A stretch of DNA of 64,000 nucleotides from Halomicrobium zhouii (GCF_900114435.1 NZ_FOZK01000001.1:992001-1056000), one strand, 5' to 3'. Shown: positions 41,659 to 50,380, counted from the first letter of the stretch. The notes: generated by a model from the sequence alone, not told the origin. A program made the numbers and translations.

Positions 41659-42210
41659 TCAGCTCGAATCGCAAACCGCGAGGAAGTTCTCGAACACTTC
41701 CTCCCCTTCCTCCGTGTGGGCGACCTCGGGGTGCCACTGGACGCCGAAGCGGTCCGCGCCGTTGCTCATCGCCTCGACGCCGCAGACGTCGGAGTCGGCG
41801 GTGACGGCGTACCCTTCGGGCACCTCCTTGACCTCGTCGGCGTGACTCGCCCAGACGCGCGTTTCGGGCGCCAGCGAACCGACGAGCGGGTCGTCGTCGT
41901 CGAGGATGTCGACCGTCACGTCGGCGTAGCCGCCGTAGTCTCCGGAGCCGACGGTGCCGCCGAGTTCCGTCGCCATGAGCTGCATCCCCAGGCAGATCCC
42001 CAGTATCGGCACGTCGAGTTCGAGGTAGTCGGGGCAGTTGCCGATGCGGTCCATGTCGGGGCCGCCGGAGAAGACGAGGCCGTCGGCGTCGACCTCCTCT
42101 GGCGGCGTCTCGTTGTCGATGGTCTCGACGTCCACGCCCATGTCCCGGAGCGCGCGCTGCTCCAGGTGGGTGAACTGGCCGTGGTTGTCGACGACGGCGA
42201 TGCGAGTCAT
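41659..42210 (-). CDS. guaAA: GMP synthase, glutamine amidotransferase subunit A
   Basis: A 183-residue class I glutamine amidotransferase, the stand-alone GuaA subunit of archaea that delivers ammonia to XMP for GMP synthesis. Catalytic Cys is in ILGICLGMQLMA (near 75), with oxyanion SGGPDMDRIGN (about 48-58) and His/Glu in FGVQWHPEVAHTEEGE (about 158-173). The start ATG at 42210 (MTRIAVVDNHGQ) matches the family N-terminus; longer in-frame readings upstream are nonsense. The ATP-pyrophosphatase subunit B is not in the window. Confidence 0.93.
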   Translation of the reverse strand: MTRIAVVDNHGQFTHLEQRALRDMGVDVETIDNETPPEEVDADGLVFSGGPDMDRIGNCPDYLELDVPILGICLGMQLMATELGGTVGSGDYGGYADVTVDILDDDDPLVGSLAPETRVWASHADEVKEVPEGYAVTADSDVCGVEAMSNGADRFGVQWHPEVAHTEEGEEVFENFLAVCDSS

Positions 42211-42293
42211 TAGTGGCCAGAAGACCGCGGGGGCGTATATATCCCGTGAAAAACGGTCGGGTGACGCTGCGTCGTCGTCACTCCGCGTCGCCC

Positions 42294-42854
42294 TCACTCC
42301 CCGTCGCCGTCGAACCGCTCGGCGGCCGACTGGAACCCCAGCTCGTCGAGTTCCCGGGACTTCCGGCCCTCCTGCTCGGCGACGGCCTCCGGGTCGGGAT
42401 TGACGTCGTCGGTGACTCTGGCCCACGAGTTGTGGACCTTCGCGTGACACCACCGGCAGAGGAAGACCGTGATTTCGTGGGTCGGGTCGCCGTCGCCTTC
42501 GTCGCTGCCCTCGCTGTAGGACAGGTGGTGTTCTTCGAGGAGGGGCCGCTCGTCGGTGTGGGCCATCCGCCTGGCTTCGAGACCGCACCGTTCGCACTCG
42601 CGCTCGCGGTTCTGACACCGGAAGTGCGGGCAATCCTTCCACTCCCAGGGACCAGTTAGTCCCTCCTCGTCGGTGTCGCCCGCGACGGGACACTGGAACT
42701 CCTCGGCGCTGCGCTCGTTGGCGAACTCCGGGTCGTGGTGGCCGTGATCCACCGCCCACCGGCACTTGCCCTCGTCGGTGAGGTGGTCACACCGGCCCAC
42801 GTGCTCGTACGGGTCGTCGACGCCGACGGGCGACCCGCCCGGTGCCTTCTCCAT
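42294..42854 (-). CDS. HNH-like zinc-binding protein
   Basis: A 186-residue protein with many Cys/His. The N-terminal part has YEHVGRCDHLTDEGKCRWAVDHGHHDPEF (about 16-44) and CPVAGD; the middle has CPHFRCQNRERECERCG. An HNH-like motif follows: LLEEHHLSY (about 104-112), then CRWCHAKVHNSWARV (about 132-146). The pattern CxxC...HH...CxxCHxxVH fits an HNH nuclease-type zinc fold, but a catalytic role is uncertain. Probably a haloarchaeal conserved family, cytoplasmic. It lies 83 bases upstream of guaAA on the same strand. Downstream of its promoter side lies the composite repeat. Confidence 0.75.
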   Translation of the reverse strand: MEKAPGGSPVGVDDPYEHVGRCDHLTDEGKCRWAVDHGHHDPEFANERSAEEFQCPVAGDTDEEGLTGPWEWKDCPHFRCQNRERECERCGLEARRMAHTDERPLLEEHHLSYSEGSDEGDGDPTHEITVFLCRWCHAKVHNSWARVTDDVNPDPEAVAEQEGRKSRELDELGFQSAAERFDGDGE

Positions 42855-42945
42855 ACTGGTCCACGGCTATCTTCCCTTTTGAATCGTTCGCTAGGAGCAG
42901 GATTGGTCTGATATGAAGCAAGGTGTACGGGATCTGAGACCAAAA

Positions 42946-43519
42946 CCTCGAAAGCCCTCGGCGCGCTCGGGTCGCGGGGACCACCCTGCGCTCCTCGCTG
43001 CGCTCCGGTGCTTGGGGGCCCCGGCTTCGCCGAGCCCGCCTCGCCCTTTCAGTCCTCCAGGACGGCACAGCACCGCAGCCCTGCCCTTCCCCTTCCACGC
43101 GAGCGAAGCGAGTGTGGGCTCGAAAGACGAGGTGTGCCGAGTCTTTCGGTGGGTCGCGCGATGAAACGCGCTTCCGGCCGGGTGGTTGCGGAAGGAAGCG
43201 TGATTCGCGGCGGACGCCGCGAATTCGGGGAAGGGTGGTGTCTCGGCGAGCGGAGTGAGCCAAGGCTCGTCAGAGCAAGCTCTGACGGTGGAGTCAACCG
43301 CGAGCGCGTGGCGAACGGAGTGAGGCCGCGCGAGCAACACTGTCTCTGGTGTCGTGCGCGAACGCAGTGAGCGCACTGCTCAGGAGAGCTTGCTCTCCTG
43401 GTGGACTGAAAGGGCGAGACTCGTTCCGGGAACCCCGACGACGCAAGGACCCGAGTGAGCGGAGCGAACGAGGACCGCAGCGAGTCGCGGGACCGGAACG
43501 GGTCGAGGGCTTTCTGGTC
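42946..43519 (+). repeat. Composite structured repeat, locus 2 (two inverted hairpin elements around a hairpin core)
   Basis: The element at 42946-43061 (minus orientation) and that at 43395-43519 (plus) flank a core. The core 43155-43230 (GCGCGATGAAACGCGC, CCGGCCG, GGTTGCGGAAGG, then a perfect 10-bp stem at 43203-43224) matches locus 1 read in reverse. The distal stem of the 43395 element differs from the other copies yet still pairs (GACTCGTTCCGG with CCGGAACGGGTC). About 180 extra bases with repeated GAGCGGAGTGAG-like words separate core and right element. Non-coding. Confidence 0.8.
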
Positions 43520-43624
43520 GTTGCCGGTTCTATCGTCAGTCACGTCTCGACATACAAGTATCAGCTCAGTTTTCGATCCTAGTCGACGGAACGCTTTTCA
43601 CGGGAGATACGTATCTCAGAGTCA

Positions 43625-43999
43625 ATGCGCGTCGTCCACGAGCCGGAGGGGGAAGCCACGATTCTCGCCACCAACGTCGAGACGGCGGACACCTCCGGTG
43701 AACAGCTGAAGGGCCTCATGGGCCGGTCGTCGATTCCCGACGACTACGCCATGGTCTTCCGGTTCGAGGACCCGCCGTTCTGGACGCCCGCTGCCCTCGC
43801 GAACTGGCGGTCGATCCACATGCTGTTCGTCCGGTTCCCGCTCGACGTCGTCTGGCTGCTCGACGGCGAAGTCAGGCAGGTGAAGACGCTCCAGCCGTGG
43901 CGCGGCGTGGGAATGGCGAAGGCCGATACGATTCTGGAACTCCCCGCCGGCGCCGCCGACGGGATGGAGGCCGGGGATGCCGTCGTCGTCGAGGACTGA
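43625..43999 (+). CDS. DUF192 family protein
   Basis: A 124-residue DUF192 protein. Motifs: TSGEQLKGLMGRSSIPDDYAMVFRFE (about 24-49), WSIHM-type SIHMLFVRFPLDVVWLLDGEV (about 63-83) and LELPAGAADGMEAGDAV (about 101-117). The family is a small beta-barrel of unknown function, often with membrane or export links; no signal peptide here. It starts at ATG 43625, about 105 bases after composite repeat locus 2. Transcribed alone, convergent with the next gene. Confidence 0.88.
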   Translation: MRVVHEPEGEATILATNVETADTSGEQLKGLMGRSSIPDDYAMVFRFEDPPFWTPAALANWRSIHMLFVRFPLDVVWLLDGEVRQVKTLQPWRGVGMAKADTILELPAGAADGMEAGDAVVVED

Positions 44000-44039
44000 A
44001 AGCGCTCTGTCGCGCGGTTCTCGCCACTCGTCTAAGTAT

Positions 44040-45014
44040 TCACTTGGGCATCACCGACTCCAGTAGCTCCGCGGCGCCGAAGGCGGCGACGCAGGAGAGA
44101 AACGCGATGGTGCCGAGCTTGCCCCCGGCGCCGGCGAACGCGGGCGAGACGGCGACGAACACCAAGCCCGAGAGCGCGCCGGCGAGGGCGACGTGGCCCT
44201 CGTGGCCGAGCCGCTCCGTCGTCGACATGCCGACGAACGACGCGCAGAAGGCGACGGCGGCCAGCGTCGGTCCGAGGTCCGGGACCAGCCGGGGCAGCGC
44301 CAGCCCCGTGACGAGCCCGACGATGGCAGAGCCGACGACGGCGCCGAGGTCCAGCCGGATGCTGAGGGCGACGGTCGCCACGGCGCCGGCGATGGCGACG
44401 GGGACGACGACGGTCGCACTGGTCCACGCGAGTCCGCTCCCGGTTGCGTACTCGACGCCGGGGAGCGCGAGCGTCGTCGCACAGCCGAAGAAGGCGATGG
44501 TGCCGAGCTTCCCGCCGAAGCCGCCGAAGAGTTCCGTGGTCGTCACGAACGCCGCCGCCGCGAGGAGGCCGGCCACGACGACGTAACCGGTGGTGGGGAA
44601 CAGCGAGGGGGAGGCCATGCCGACGAACGTCCCGCAGTACGCCGGGACCGCCACTCTGGGTGCCCCCACGCCGGCGACGAGTCCCACGAAGGCGGCGGCG
44701 ACCACCGGCCCGAGTCCGGCCGCGGTGCTCAGGAGGTAGGTGACGACCGCTGCGACGACGACTGCGACCGCGTCGACCGCGTCACCGCTGTCGAAGCCGG
44801 CGGCTTCCGCGCGGACCAGTAGCGCTTCGCGTTCCTGGACGGCGGCTGCACCGCCCGTCAGGGCGACGCCGACGCCGAGTCCGAGGGTCCCCGACCTGAC
44901 CGTCGACGGATGGACCATCGTCGCCGCGAGGAGTGCGCCGGGGGCTACCACCAGGGCGAGAAAGCCCGCGAGCCGCGCGTACCGGTACACAGGCTCCCTC
45001 GCTGGTACCGTCAC
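44040..45014 (-). CDS. Polytopic membrane protein with internal duplication
   Basis: A predicted 324-residue membrane protein with about nine hydrophobic helices. Two halves repeat: YCGTFVGMAS then FGGFGGKLGTIAFFGC in the first, FCASFVGMST then FAGAGGKLGTIAFLSC in the second. Such duplicated GGKLGT motifs suggest a transporter-like or pore-like pseudo-symmetric fold. I do not recognise the family. The start is uncertain: GTG at 45014 gives VPAREPVYRYARLAGF just before the first helix, while the frame stays open to a TTG at 45131, whose extra residues are Pro/Arg-rich and unlikely. Confidence 0.72.
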   Translation of the reverse strand: MTVPAREPVYRYARLAGFLALVVAPGALLAATMVHPSTVRSGTLGLGVGVALTGGAAAVQEREALLVRAEAAGFDSGDAVDAVAVVVAAVVTYLLSTAAGLGPVVAAAFVGLVAGVGAPRVAVPAYCGTFVGMASPSLFPTTGYVVVAGLLAAAAFVTTTELFGGFGGKLGTIAFFGCATTLALPGVEYATGSGLAWTSATVVVPVAIAGAVATVALSIRLDLGAVVGSAIVGLVTGLALPRLVPDLGPTLAAVAFCASFVGMSTTERLGHEGHVALAGALSGLVFVAVSPAFAGAGGKLGTIAFLSCVAAFGAAELLESVMPK

Positions 45015-45133
45015 GAGAAGGTTGTGATCCGGACGCGGTGTGGGACTCGGCTCCGTCCGCGGTCCCGGCGGCGGACGCTCCCAGCGCGAACCCAACAGAT
45101 TAATGGCCGGCCACCCCAACGACTCATTCAACT

Positions 45134-45208
45134 ATGTCGGACAACGACAACGGGGATAGAGGAAGTCGCCTCACGGCGGCTGGCCGTGAAATTCTCCGGC
45201 AAGCGTGA
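45134..45208 (+). other. Possible upstream reading frame of 24 codons
   Basis: ATG at 45134 follows a TATA-like GATTAATGG (45098-45106) at leaderless distance and reads MSDNDNGDRGSRLTAAGREI then LRQA and TGA at 45206. It overlaps the GTG start of the next gene in another frame. It could be a translated leader, or a sign of a frameshift in the true N-terminus. Uncertain. Confidence 0.35.
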
Positions 45209-46769
45209 TTCAGAGGACGGGACTGTGAGCGGGTCCGCGCTGTTCGGGCGCCACCCGCTGACGGAACCCCTCTCCGACGTCGGCGACGTACAGTTCTTCG
45301 ACACGACGCTCCGTGACGGCGAGCAGGCCCCAGGTGTGTCGCTCTCGCCGGACGAGAAGGCCCACATCGCGGGGCTGCTCGACGACGCGAACGTCGACGT
45401 CATCGAAGCCGGCAGCGCCTGTACCGGCCCCGGCGAGCGCAAGACCATCTCCCGGGTCGCCGACCTGGACCTCGACGCCACGGTGACGAGTTTCTGCCGC
45501 GGCATCAAGAACGACGTCGACCTGGCGCTGGACTGTGGCGTCGACGGCGTGGACATCGTCGTGCCTGCCAGCGACCGCCACGTCGTGGACAAGGTCGGTA
45601 CCTCGCGCGAGGAGAACGTCCAGGACACCGTCGAACTCGTCGAGTACGCCAAAGAGCACGGCCTCTGGGTCGAGGTCATCGGCGAGGACGGCTCCCGGGC
45701 CGACCTGGACTACCTCGAAGAGTTGCTGGGTGCAGCCATGGACGCGGGCGCGGACCGCATCTGCTGGGCCGACACCGTCGGCCACGCGACGCCCGACGGC
45801 GCCGTCGAGGCCGTCTCGCGGCTCTCCGAACTCGGGCCGGTGAGCACGCACACCCACGACGACCTGGGGCTAGCTGTGATGAACGCGCTGGTCTCCGTCG
45901 CCGCGGGCGCGGACATGGTCCACGGGACCATCAACGGCATCGGCGAGCGGGCCGGCAACGTCGCGCTGGAGGAAGTCGCCATCGCGCTGGACCACGGCTA
46001 CGGCGTCGAGACGATGGACCTGACGAAGGCCTACGAACTGGGCGAACTGGTGGCCAACGCCACCGGGATGCCGCTCCCGCCGAACAAGGCCGTGGTGGGC
46101 GCCAACGCCTTCACCCACGAGTCGGGCATCCACACGGACGGGACGCTCAAGGACGACGCGATGTACGAGCCCTACCCGCCCGAGAAGGTGGGCCGGGAGC
46201 GCCGTCTCGCGCTGGGCAAGCACGCCGGTCGCGCCGGCGTCGAGGCCGCGCTCGAAGAACGGAACTTCGACGTCACCGACGAGGAACTCGGCGAGATCGT
46301 CCAGCGCGTCAAGGAGATCGGCGACCGCGGTCGGCGCGTCACCGACGCGGACCTCATCACCATCGCCGAGGAGGTCCAGGGTGCCGAACACGACCGCCGC
46401 GTCGAACTGCTGGACCTGACGACCGTCGCCGGCGGCGGCACGCCCACGGCGAGCGTTCGCCTCTCCGTCGACGGCGAGGAGCGCAAGGAGGCGGAAGTGG
46501 GCTCGGGTCCGGTCGACGCCGCGCTCAACGCCATCCAGTCGGCGCTGGGCCACGCCGCCGATACCCACCTCGAATCCTACCACGTCGACGCCATCACCGG
46601 CGGCACCGACGCCGTCGTCACCGTCGAGGTGGAGATGTCCCGGGGCGACAGGACGGTCGCCGTCACCGCCAGCGACTCGGACATCACCCGCGCGTCGGTC
46701 CACGCGATGGTCGACGCCATCGACCGGCTCATCGCCGACGACTCCGAACACGTCATCGCGGACGACTGA
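45186..46769 (+). CDS. cimA: (R)-citramalate synthase / 2-isopropylmalate synthase
   Basis: A 527-residue member of the LeuA/CimA/NifV family, which condenses acetyl-CoA with a 2-keto acid for isoleucine or leucine synthesis. The catalytic barrel begins QFFDTTLRDGEQAPGVSLS (about 36-54). It continues with EAGSACTGPGERKTI, HTHDDLGLAV (His-x-His metal ligands), and GNVALEEVAI, then HESGIHTDGTLKD and the C-terminal regulatory LeuA-dimer domain about 385-525. The AGSACTGPGE segment is characteristic of the archaeal CimA-like branch, so citramalate is favoured over isopropylmalate; this is judgement. The start is uncertain between GTG 45186 and GTG 45225. Confidence 0.87.
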   Translation: MKFSGKRDSEDGTVSGSALFGRHPLTEPLSDVGDVQFFDTTLRDGEQAPGVSLSPDEKAHIAGLLDDANVDVIEAGSACTGPGERKTISRVADLDLDATVTSFCRGIKNDVDLALDCGVDGVDIVVPASDRHVVDKVGTSREENVQDTVELVEYAKEHGLWVEVIGEDGSRADLDYLEELLGAAMDAGADRICWADTVGHATPDGAVEAVSRLSELGPVSTHTHDDLGLAVMNALVSVAAGADMVHGTINGIGERAGNVALEEVAIALDHGYGVETMDLTKAYELGELVANATGMPLPPNKAVVGANAFTHESGIHTDGTLKDDAMYEPYPPEKVGRERRLALGKHAGRAGVEAALEERNFDVTDEELGEIVQRVKEIGDRGRRVTDADLITIAEEVQGAEHDRRVELLDLTTVAGGGTPTASVRLSVDGEERKEAEVGSGPVDAALNAIQSALGHAADTHLESYHVDAITGGTDAVVTVEVEMSRGDRTVAVTASDSDITRASVHAMVDAIDRLIADDSEHVIADD

Positions 46770-46875
46770 CCGACGACCGGGCGGACCGGCCGACGACGGC
46801 TCGCCGACTCGACTTTCGGACGCTACCAGCGAGAAACCACTCTGTAACTTAGTACGTGCACCCCCTGGTAGGTAT

Positions 46876-47904
46876 ATGACCACCATTGCACAGTTCGGCC
46901 TGGGCGGTCTCGGTCGCACGCACCTGGACGCGTTCACCGACCTCCCGGGCGTCGAAGTGCTGGCCGGTGCGGACCCGTTCGACGACGCACGCGAGTCCTT
47001 CGCTCGCGACTACGGCGCGGCGGGCCACCGGTCGTACGAGGGCCTGCTCGCCGAACACGCGGCCGAACTCGACGCCGTGAACGTCGTCACGCCCCACAGC
47101 CTCCACTTCGAACAGGCGATGGCGGCGCTGGACGCGGGCCTGTCGGTCCACCTGGAGAAGCCGATGGTGACCGGCCTCGACGACGCGCTCCGGCTCACCG
47201 ACGCGGCGGCCGACACCGAGGCGTCCGTCCAGGTGGGGTACCAGCGTCACTTCGACCCGCGCTTTCGCGCGGTGCGGGAGACGATACTGTCGGGCGCCAT
47301 CGGCGAGGTGGTCGGCGCCAACTGCTTCCTCGAACAGGACTGGATCCAGCCGGTGTCGGGCACCTGGCGGACTGACCCGTCGCTCTCGGGCGGCGGCCAG
47401 CTGTACGACTCGGGGTCGCACCTGCTCGACGCGCTGCTGTGGACGACGGACACGCGGCCGCGGTCGGTCGGCGCCGTCGTCGAGGCCAACGACGCCGACG
47501 TGGACGTCCACAGTTCGCTCTCGCTCTCGCTCGAACGCGGCGGCCGCACCGTCCCCGCGAGCGTCTTCGTCACCGGCGACGGACCGACCGGCCCGGACAC
47601 GCGCGAGGGACTGTACGTCTGGGGGACGGATGGAAGCGTCGAGTACGGGCCCGACGGCGTCGTCGTCCGTCAGAAAGGTGGCGGAACGTCGTGGGAGGAC
47701 GTCCCCGAGTACGACTCTCCCGAACTCGAACGGCGGAAACTCGGCGCCTTCGTCGAGACGGTCGACGGCGAGCGCGCCAACCCGGTTCCGCCCGAGACGG
47801 GGCTCGACGTCATCGCCGTCACGGAGGCCGCCTATCAGGCGAGCGACGGCGGCCGGACGGTCGACGTTCAGCGACTCCTCAGGGACGCCCGACCGGCGGC
47901 CTGA
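46876..47904 (+). CDS. Gfo/Idh/MocA family oxidoreductase, second copy
   Basis: A 342-residue NAD(P)-dependent oxidoreductase. Rossmann motif FGLGGLGRTHLDAF (about 7-20), LEKPMVTGLDDALRLTD (about 95-111) and the catalytic-side DSGSHLLDALLW (about 178-189). It is only distantly similar to the other Gfo/Idh protein at 14808, so not a recent duplicate. The promoter ACTTAGTACG lies about 25-30 bases before ATG 46876. Substrate unknown; no sugar gene neighbours here. Confidence 0.88.
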   Translation: MTTIAQFGLGGLGRTHLDAFTDLPGVEVLAGADPFDDARESFARDYGAAGHRSYEGLLAEHAAELDAVNVVTPHSLHFEQAMAALDAGLSVHLEKPMVTGLDDALRLTDAAADTEASVQVGYQRHFDPRFRAVRETILSGAIGEVVGANCFLEQDWIQPVSGTWRTDPSLSGGGQLYDSGSHLLDALLWTTDTRPRSVGAVVEANDADVDVHSSLSLSLERGGRTVPASVFVTGDGPTGPDTREGLYVWGTDGSVEYGPDGVVVRQKGGGTSWEDVPEYDSPELERRKLGAFVETVDGERANPVPPETGLDVIAVTEAAYQASDGGRTVDVQRLLRDARPAA

Positions 47905-47934
47905 ACCGACCAGGTTACCGCTGTTAACGTCCCG

Positions 47935-48642
47935 TTACCCGGCGTGGACGACCAGCATCTCCGTCGCGCCGGGCTGGAACTCGTAGGGAACCTCGCGGAA
48001 CTCGACGCCGTAGCCGTCCGCGCGCAGGCGCTTGACGACAGGGTCGACGAGTTCGGAGCGCGTGCGGTCGAGCGACGCGAGCGTGAAGACCCGGACTTCA
48101 CCGTCTGTCACCCGCGTCAGCTCTGCCATCGCGTCGTGGTGGAACCCCTCGTCCAGCCGGTCGTCGTAGAGGAAGAGGAGGTTCGCCGACAGCGTCAGGT
48201 CGAAGGCGTCGTCGGCGAAGGGCAGGTCCGGCAGCGCCGAGGTGCGGTAGCGCTCCGGGTGGTTCGCGTAGTCGGCGAGGAACCGCTCGGCGGCCGCCCG
48301 CTGGTATCGCCCCCGCGTTTCCACGTCGCCGTAGTGGTGCCAGACGAACAGGTCCCGCTTCTCGCGGAGCTGGTCGACGTTCTCCCTGACCGACCGGCGA
48401 CACAGCGGTTCGAGGTTGCTCGCTGGCGGGCCGTACTCCGGGTCGACGGCCGTCACCGAGTTGGCTATCTCCGCGGCGACGGCCGTGAACGAACCCGGCC
48501 CGCCGGGACAGTCGAGGACGTCTCTCCCCTGCAGCGAGTCCACGTCGAGATCGAACATCCGTCTGTACTCGGCGAAGGTCCGCCCGAGGAACGCGAACTC
48601 CTCGTCCACCTCGAAGGCCTCGCTCTCTGACGCGTCCGCCAT
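47935..48642 (-). CDS. SAM-dependent methyltransferase-like protein
   Basis: A 235-residue Rossmann-type methyltransferase. The SAM-binding motif I is VLDCPGGPGSFTAVAAEI (about 42-59) with VTAVDPEYGPP (about 63-73), and FDLTLSANLLFLYDD (about 149-163) follows as motif II/III. CPGGPG is an atypical glycine loop, and its Cys and Pro are unusual. The start at 48642 is chosen over the in-frame ATG at 48681 because the TATA box (48665-48678) lies between them. Substrate unknown. Confidence 0.8.
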   Translation of the reverse strand: MADASESEAFEVDEEFAFLGRTFAEYRRMFDLDVDSLQGRDVLDCPGGPGSFTAVAAEIANSVTAVDPEYGPPASNLEPLCRRSVRENVDQLREKRDLFVWHHYGDVETRGRYQRAAAERFLADYANHPERYRTSALPDLPFADDAFDLTLSANLLFLYDDRLDEGFHHDAMAELTRVTDGEVRVFTLASLDRTRSELVDPVVKRLRADGYGVEFREVPYEFQPGATEMLVVHAG

Positions 48643-48664
48643 GAACGACACTTCTGTACACCGA

Positions 48665-48678
48665 TGTATAAATATATC
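48665..48678 (-). promoter_or_regulatory. TATA box of the methyltransferase gene
   Basis: ATATATTTATACA-type sequence on the minus strand, about 23-36 bases before the ATG at 48642. It indicates a leaderless transcript. Confidence 0.65.
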
Positions 48679-48717
48679 CAATCCAGTGGCGGGCCGCCGG
48701 GAAGCGGGTCGGGGAAC

Positions 48718-49455
48718 TTACAGCATCGAGCGGAACTCCTCCCTGTCGTCCCATCCCTCGACGCGGTCACGCAGATCGGGATCCTCGTCGAACCGTTTCT
48801 TCAGCGACGACGCGGTCGCCCGGCGGACGCGGTACTCGTCGTCGCCCGAGAGCCGGTAGGCCAGGTCGACCGCGTGGTCGGTCGCTCTTCCATACCCACC
48901 GCCGATGGCCTTGGCGACGTTCCACCGCGTCCGGAGGTCGTCGGACCGGCTCCACCGGTCCAGGTACGCCCGACCGACGGCCGGGTCCGTGGCCGCGACG
49001 TTGCTCAGCGCGAAGGCGCCACAGCTCTTCTTGACGTAGTCGTCGGAGTCGGCGACGAGGTGGTCGAACAGGTCGAGCGCCGAATCGACGTGCTCGGGCG
49101 GCGTCCGCATCAGGCCGACCTCGCAGGCCCGCCGAACGTAGTTGTCCTCGTGGGTCACCCACTCCTCCCAGGCTGGCTCGACCTGCTCGAACGCGTGTTC
49201 GTTGACGTACTTCAGCGCCATCGCGGCGGCCTCCCGGACCCGCCAGTTCTCGTCGCGCGCGAGCTCCCGGAGGTAGTCGAGTCGCGCCGGCAGGTCGTCC
49301 TCGGCGACGGCCTTCCGGGCCCAGGCCTCAGCCTTGAACGCCTTGTGGTCCCGGTCGTTCGCCGCCAGTGTCTCGATCTCTTCCCACCCGTGATTCCGGG
49401 CGTACTCGTCCGCCAGGTCGCGGATTTCGGGGAGGCCGTGGTCGCTCAGATCCAT
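48718..49455 (-). CDS. HEAT-repeat protein (DNA alkylation repair-like)
   Basis: A 245-residue all-helical protein of HEAT-like repeats, for example KAFKAEAWARKAVAEDD, WRVREAAAMALKYVNE, YVRRACEVGLMRTPPE, YVKKSCGAFALSNVAA, RTRWNVAKAIGGGYG and YRVRRATASSLKKRFDED. It resembles the AlkD-type or general HEAT family. AlkD active-site aromatics cannot be assigned, so enzyme activity is not claimed. The start ATG at 49455 (MDLSDHGLPEI) is preferred over 49494. It is divergent from the next gene. Confidence 0.82.
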   Translation of the reverse strand: MDLSDHGLPEIRDLADEYARNHGWEEIETLAANDRDHKAFKAEAWARKAVAEDDLPARLDYLRELARDENWRVREAAAMALKYVNEHAFEQVEPAWEEWVTHEDNYVRRACEVGLMRTPPEHVDSALDLFDHLVADSDDYVKKSCGAFALSNVAATDPAVGRAYLDRWSRSDDLRTRWNVAKAIGGGYGRATDHAVDLAYRLSGDDEYRVRRATASSLKKRFDEDPDLRDRVEGWDDREEFRSML

Positions 49456-49554
49456 GATCTCCGCTCCATCGTTCCGAACGCGACGGGGTAACAATAAACT
49501 GTGGTACCCCGTCTCAACGAAAGCAGTTTAGGACCGTCCGGTCGGCGTCCCAAT

Positions 49555-50319
49555 ATGGTCGAGACGGTCACGCTGTATCGCGCGCCGACGACCGAGACCG
49601 ACGCCGACGCCATCGCCGACTGGCTCGGCGACCGCGTCGAGGCCGCCGTCGAGGTTCGCGACCGCTTTCTCTCGCTGTACGCAGACGACGGCCTGGCAGA
49701 GGATTTCGCCGAGGCTCGGGTGCTCTCGCCCCACGAGCGCGACACCGGGAACACCATGCTCGGCATCGTCCGGTACGAGGAACGGGCGCTCGAACGTCCC
49801 GAGCGCGCTGGCGGGGTCATCTACGACGGCCGGCAAGTCCAGGATGCCCTCCGTCGCCGGGTTCCGGACGACGAGTGCGGGCTGGACCACCTGCACGTCC
49901 CACTGCTGGACCGCGTCGTCGGCACCTGGGGCGACCACGACGGCCGCTGGCACAAACGAGTGAACGTCCTCGGACAGCCCGCCATCGTCTCGGTGCCGGG
50001 GCTGTACGAGGCGCCTGCCAAGCCCGAACAGTACTACGAGGAAAAGCAGAAGCACGCGCTGCTCTCCGGCGATTCGCCGCCGCGCGAAGTCCTCGAAAAC
50101 GAGGTGGAAGGCGAGTTCCTCCTCGAGGCCGACCCGCGAACGACCGACGCGCTGAAGGGGTACGTCCTGCAGGCGTACCACTTCCTGGCGACGGGCGAGG
50201 ACTTCTGCGAGAACGACGGCTGTCGGCTGGCCAACCCGCACCGACAGCCCGGCGTCGTCGAGGCCCAGCTGGACGAGCCGGAGTTCTGCGACGACCACGC
50301 CGGGCGGTACGGGGACTGA
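49555..50319 (+). CDS. Conserved haloarchaeal protein, putative DUF6775-type metallopeptidase-like
   Basis: A 254-residue protein I only partly recognise. It begins VETVTLYRAPTTETDADAIADWLGDRV (about 2-28). A C-terminal Cys/His cluster FCENDGCRLANPHRQP...FCDDHAGRY (about 216-252) resembles the cysteine tail of archaemetzincins. The zinc-protease HExxH is not present where expected (LQAYHFLATG). A degenerate or different zinc site is likely. The start ATG at 49555 is chosen over one at 49501 because CAGTTTAGG, a TATA-like sequence, lies between them. Confidence 0.65.
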   Translation: MVETVTLYRAPTTETDADAIADWLGDRVEAAVEVRDRFLSLYADDGLAEDFAEARVLSPHERDTGNTMLGIVRYEERALERPERAGGVIYDGRQVQDALRRRVPDDECGLDHLHVPLLDRVVGTWGDHDGRWHKRVNVLGQPAIVSVPGLYEAPAKPEQYYEEKQKHALLSGDSPPREVLENEVEGEFLLEADPRTTDALKGYVLQAYHFLATGEDFCENDGCRLANPHRQPGVVEAQLDEPEFCDDHAGRYGD

Positions 50320-50356
50320 TTCGGCGTCCCGTCGTTCGCGACCGACCGGCAGTTCG

Positions 50357-50380
50357 ACGGTCAAATCCCGGTTTGACCGT
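50357..50380. promoter_or_regulatory. Palindrome upstream of serpin, operator site 4 candidate
   Basis: ACGGTCAAA and TTTGACCGT form perfect nine-base arms around TCCCGG. The inner GTCAAATCCCGGTTTGAC resembles the operator type at 24707, 26072 and 28449 (TYAAATC..GATTTRA), though its centre differs. It sits about 5-10 bases upstream of the TATA-like TAGTATTT (50385-50392). Confidence 0.6.

Noticed and set aside
42855-43624. Several overlapping open frames around the 43-kb repeat
   Set aside because: They translate palindromic repeat DNA, with no shared protein in the matching copies at 22.7 kb; treated as non-coding repeat.
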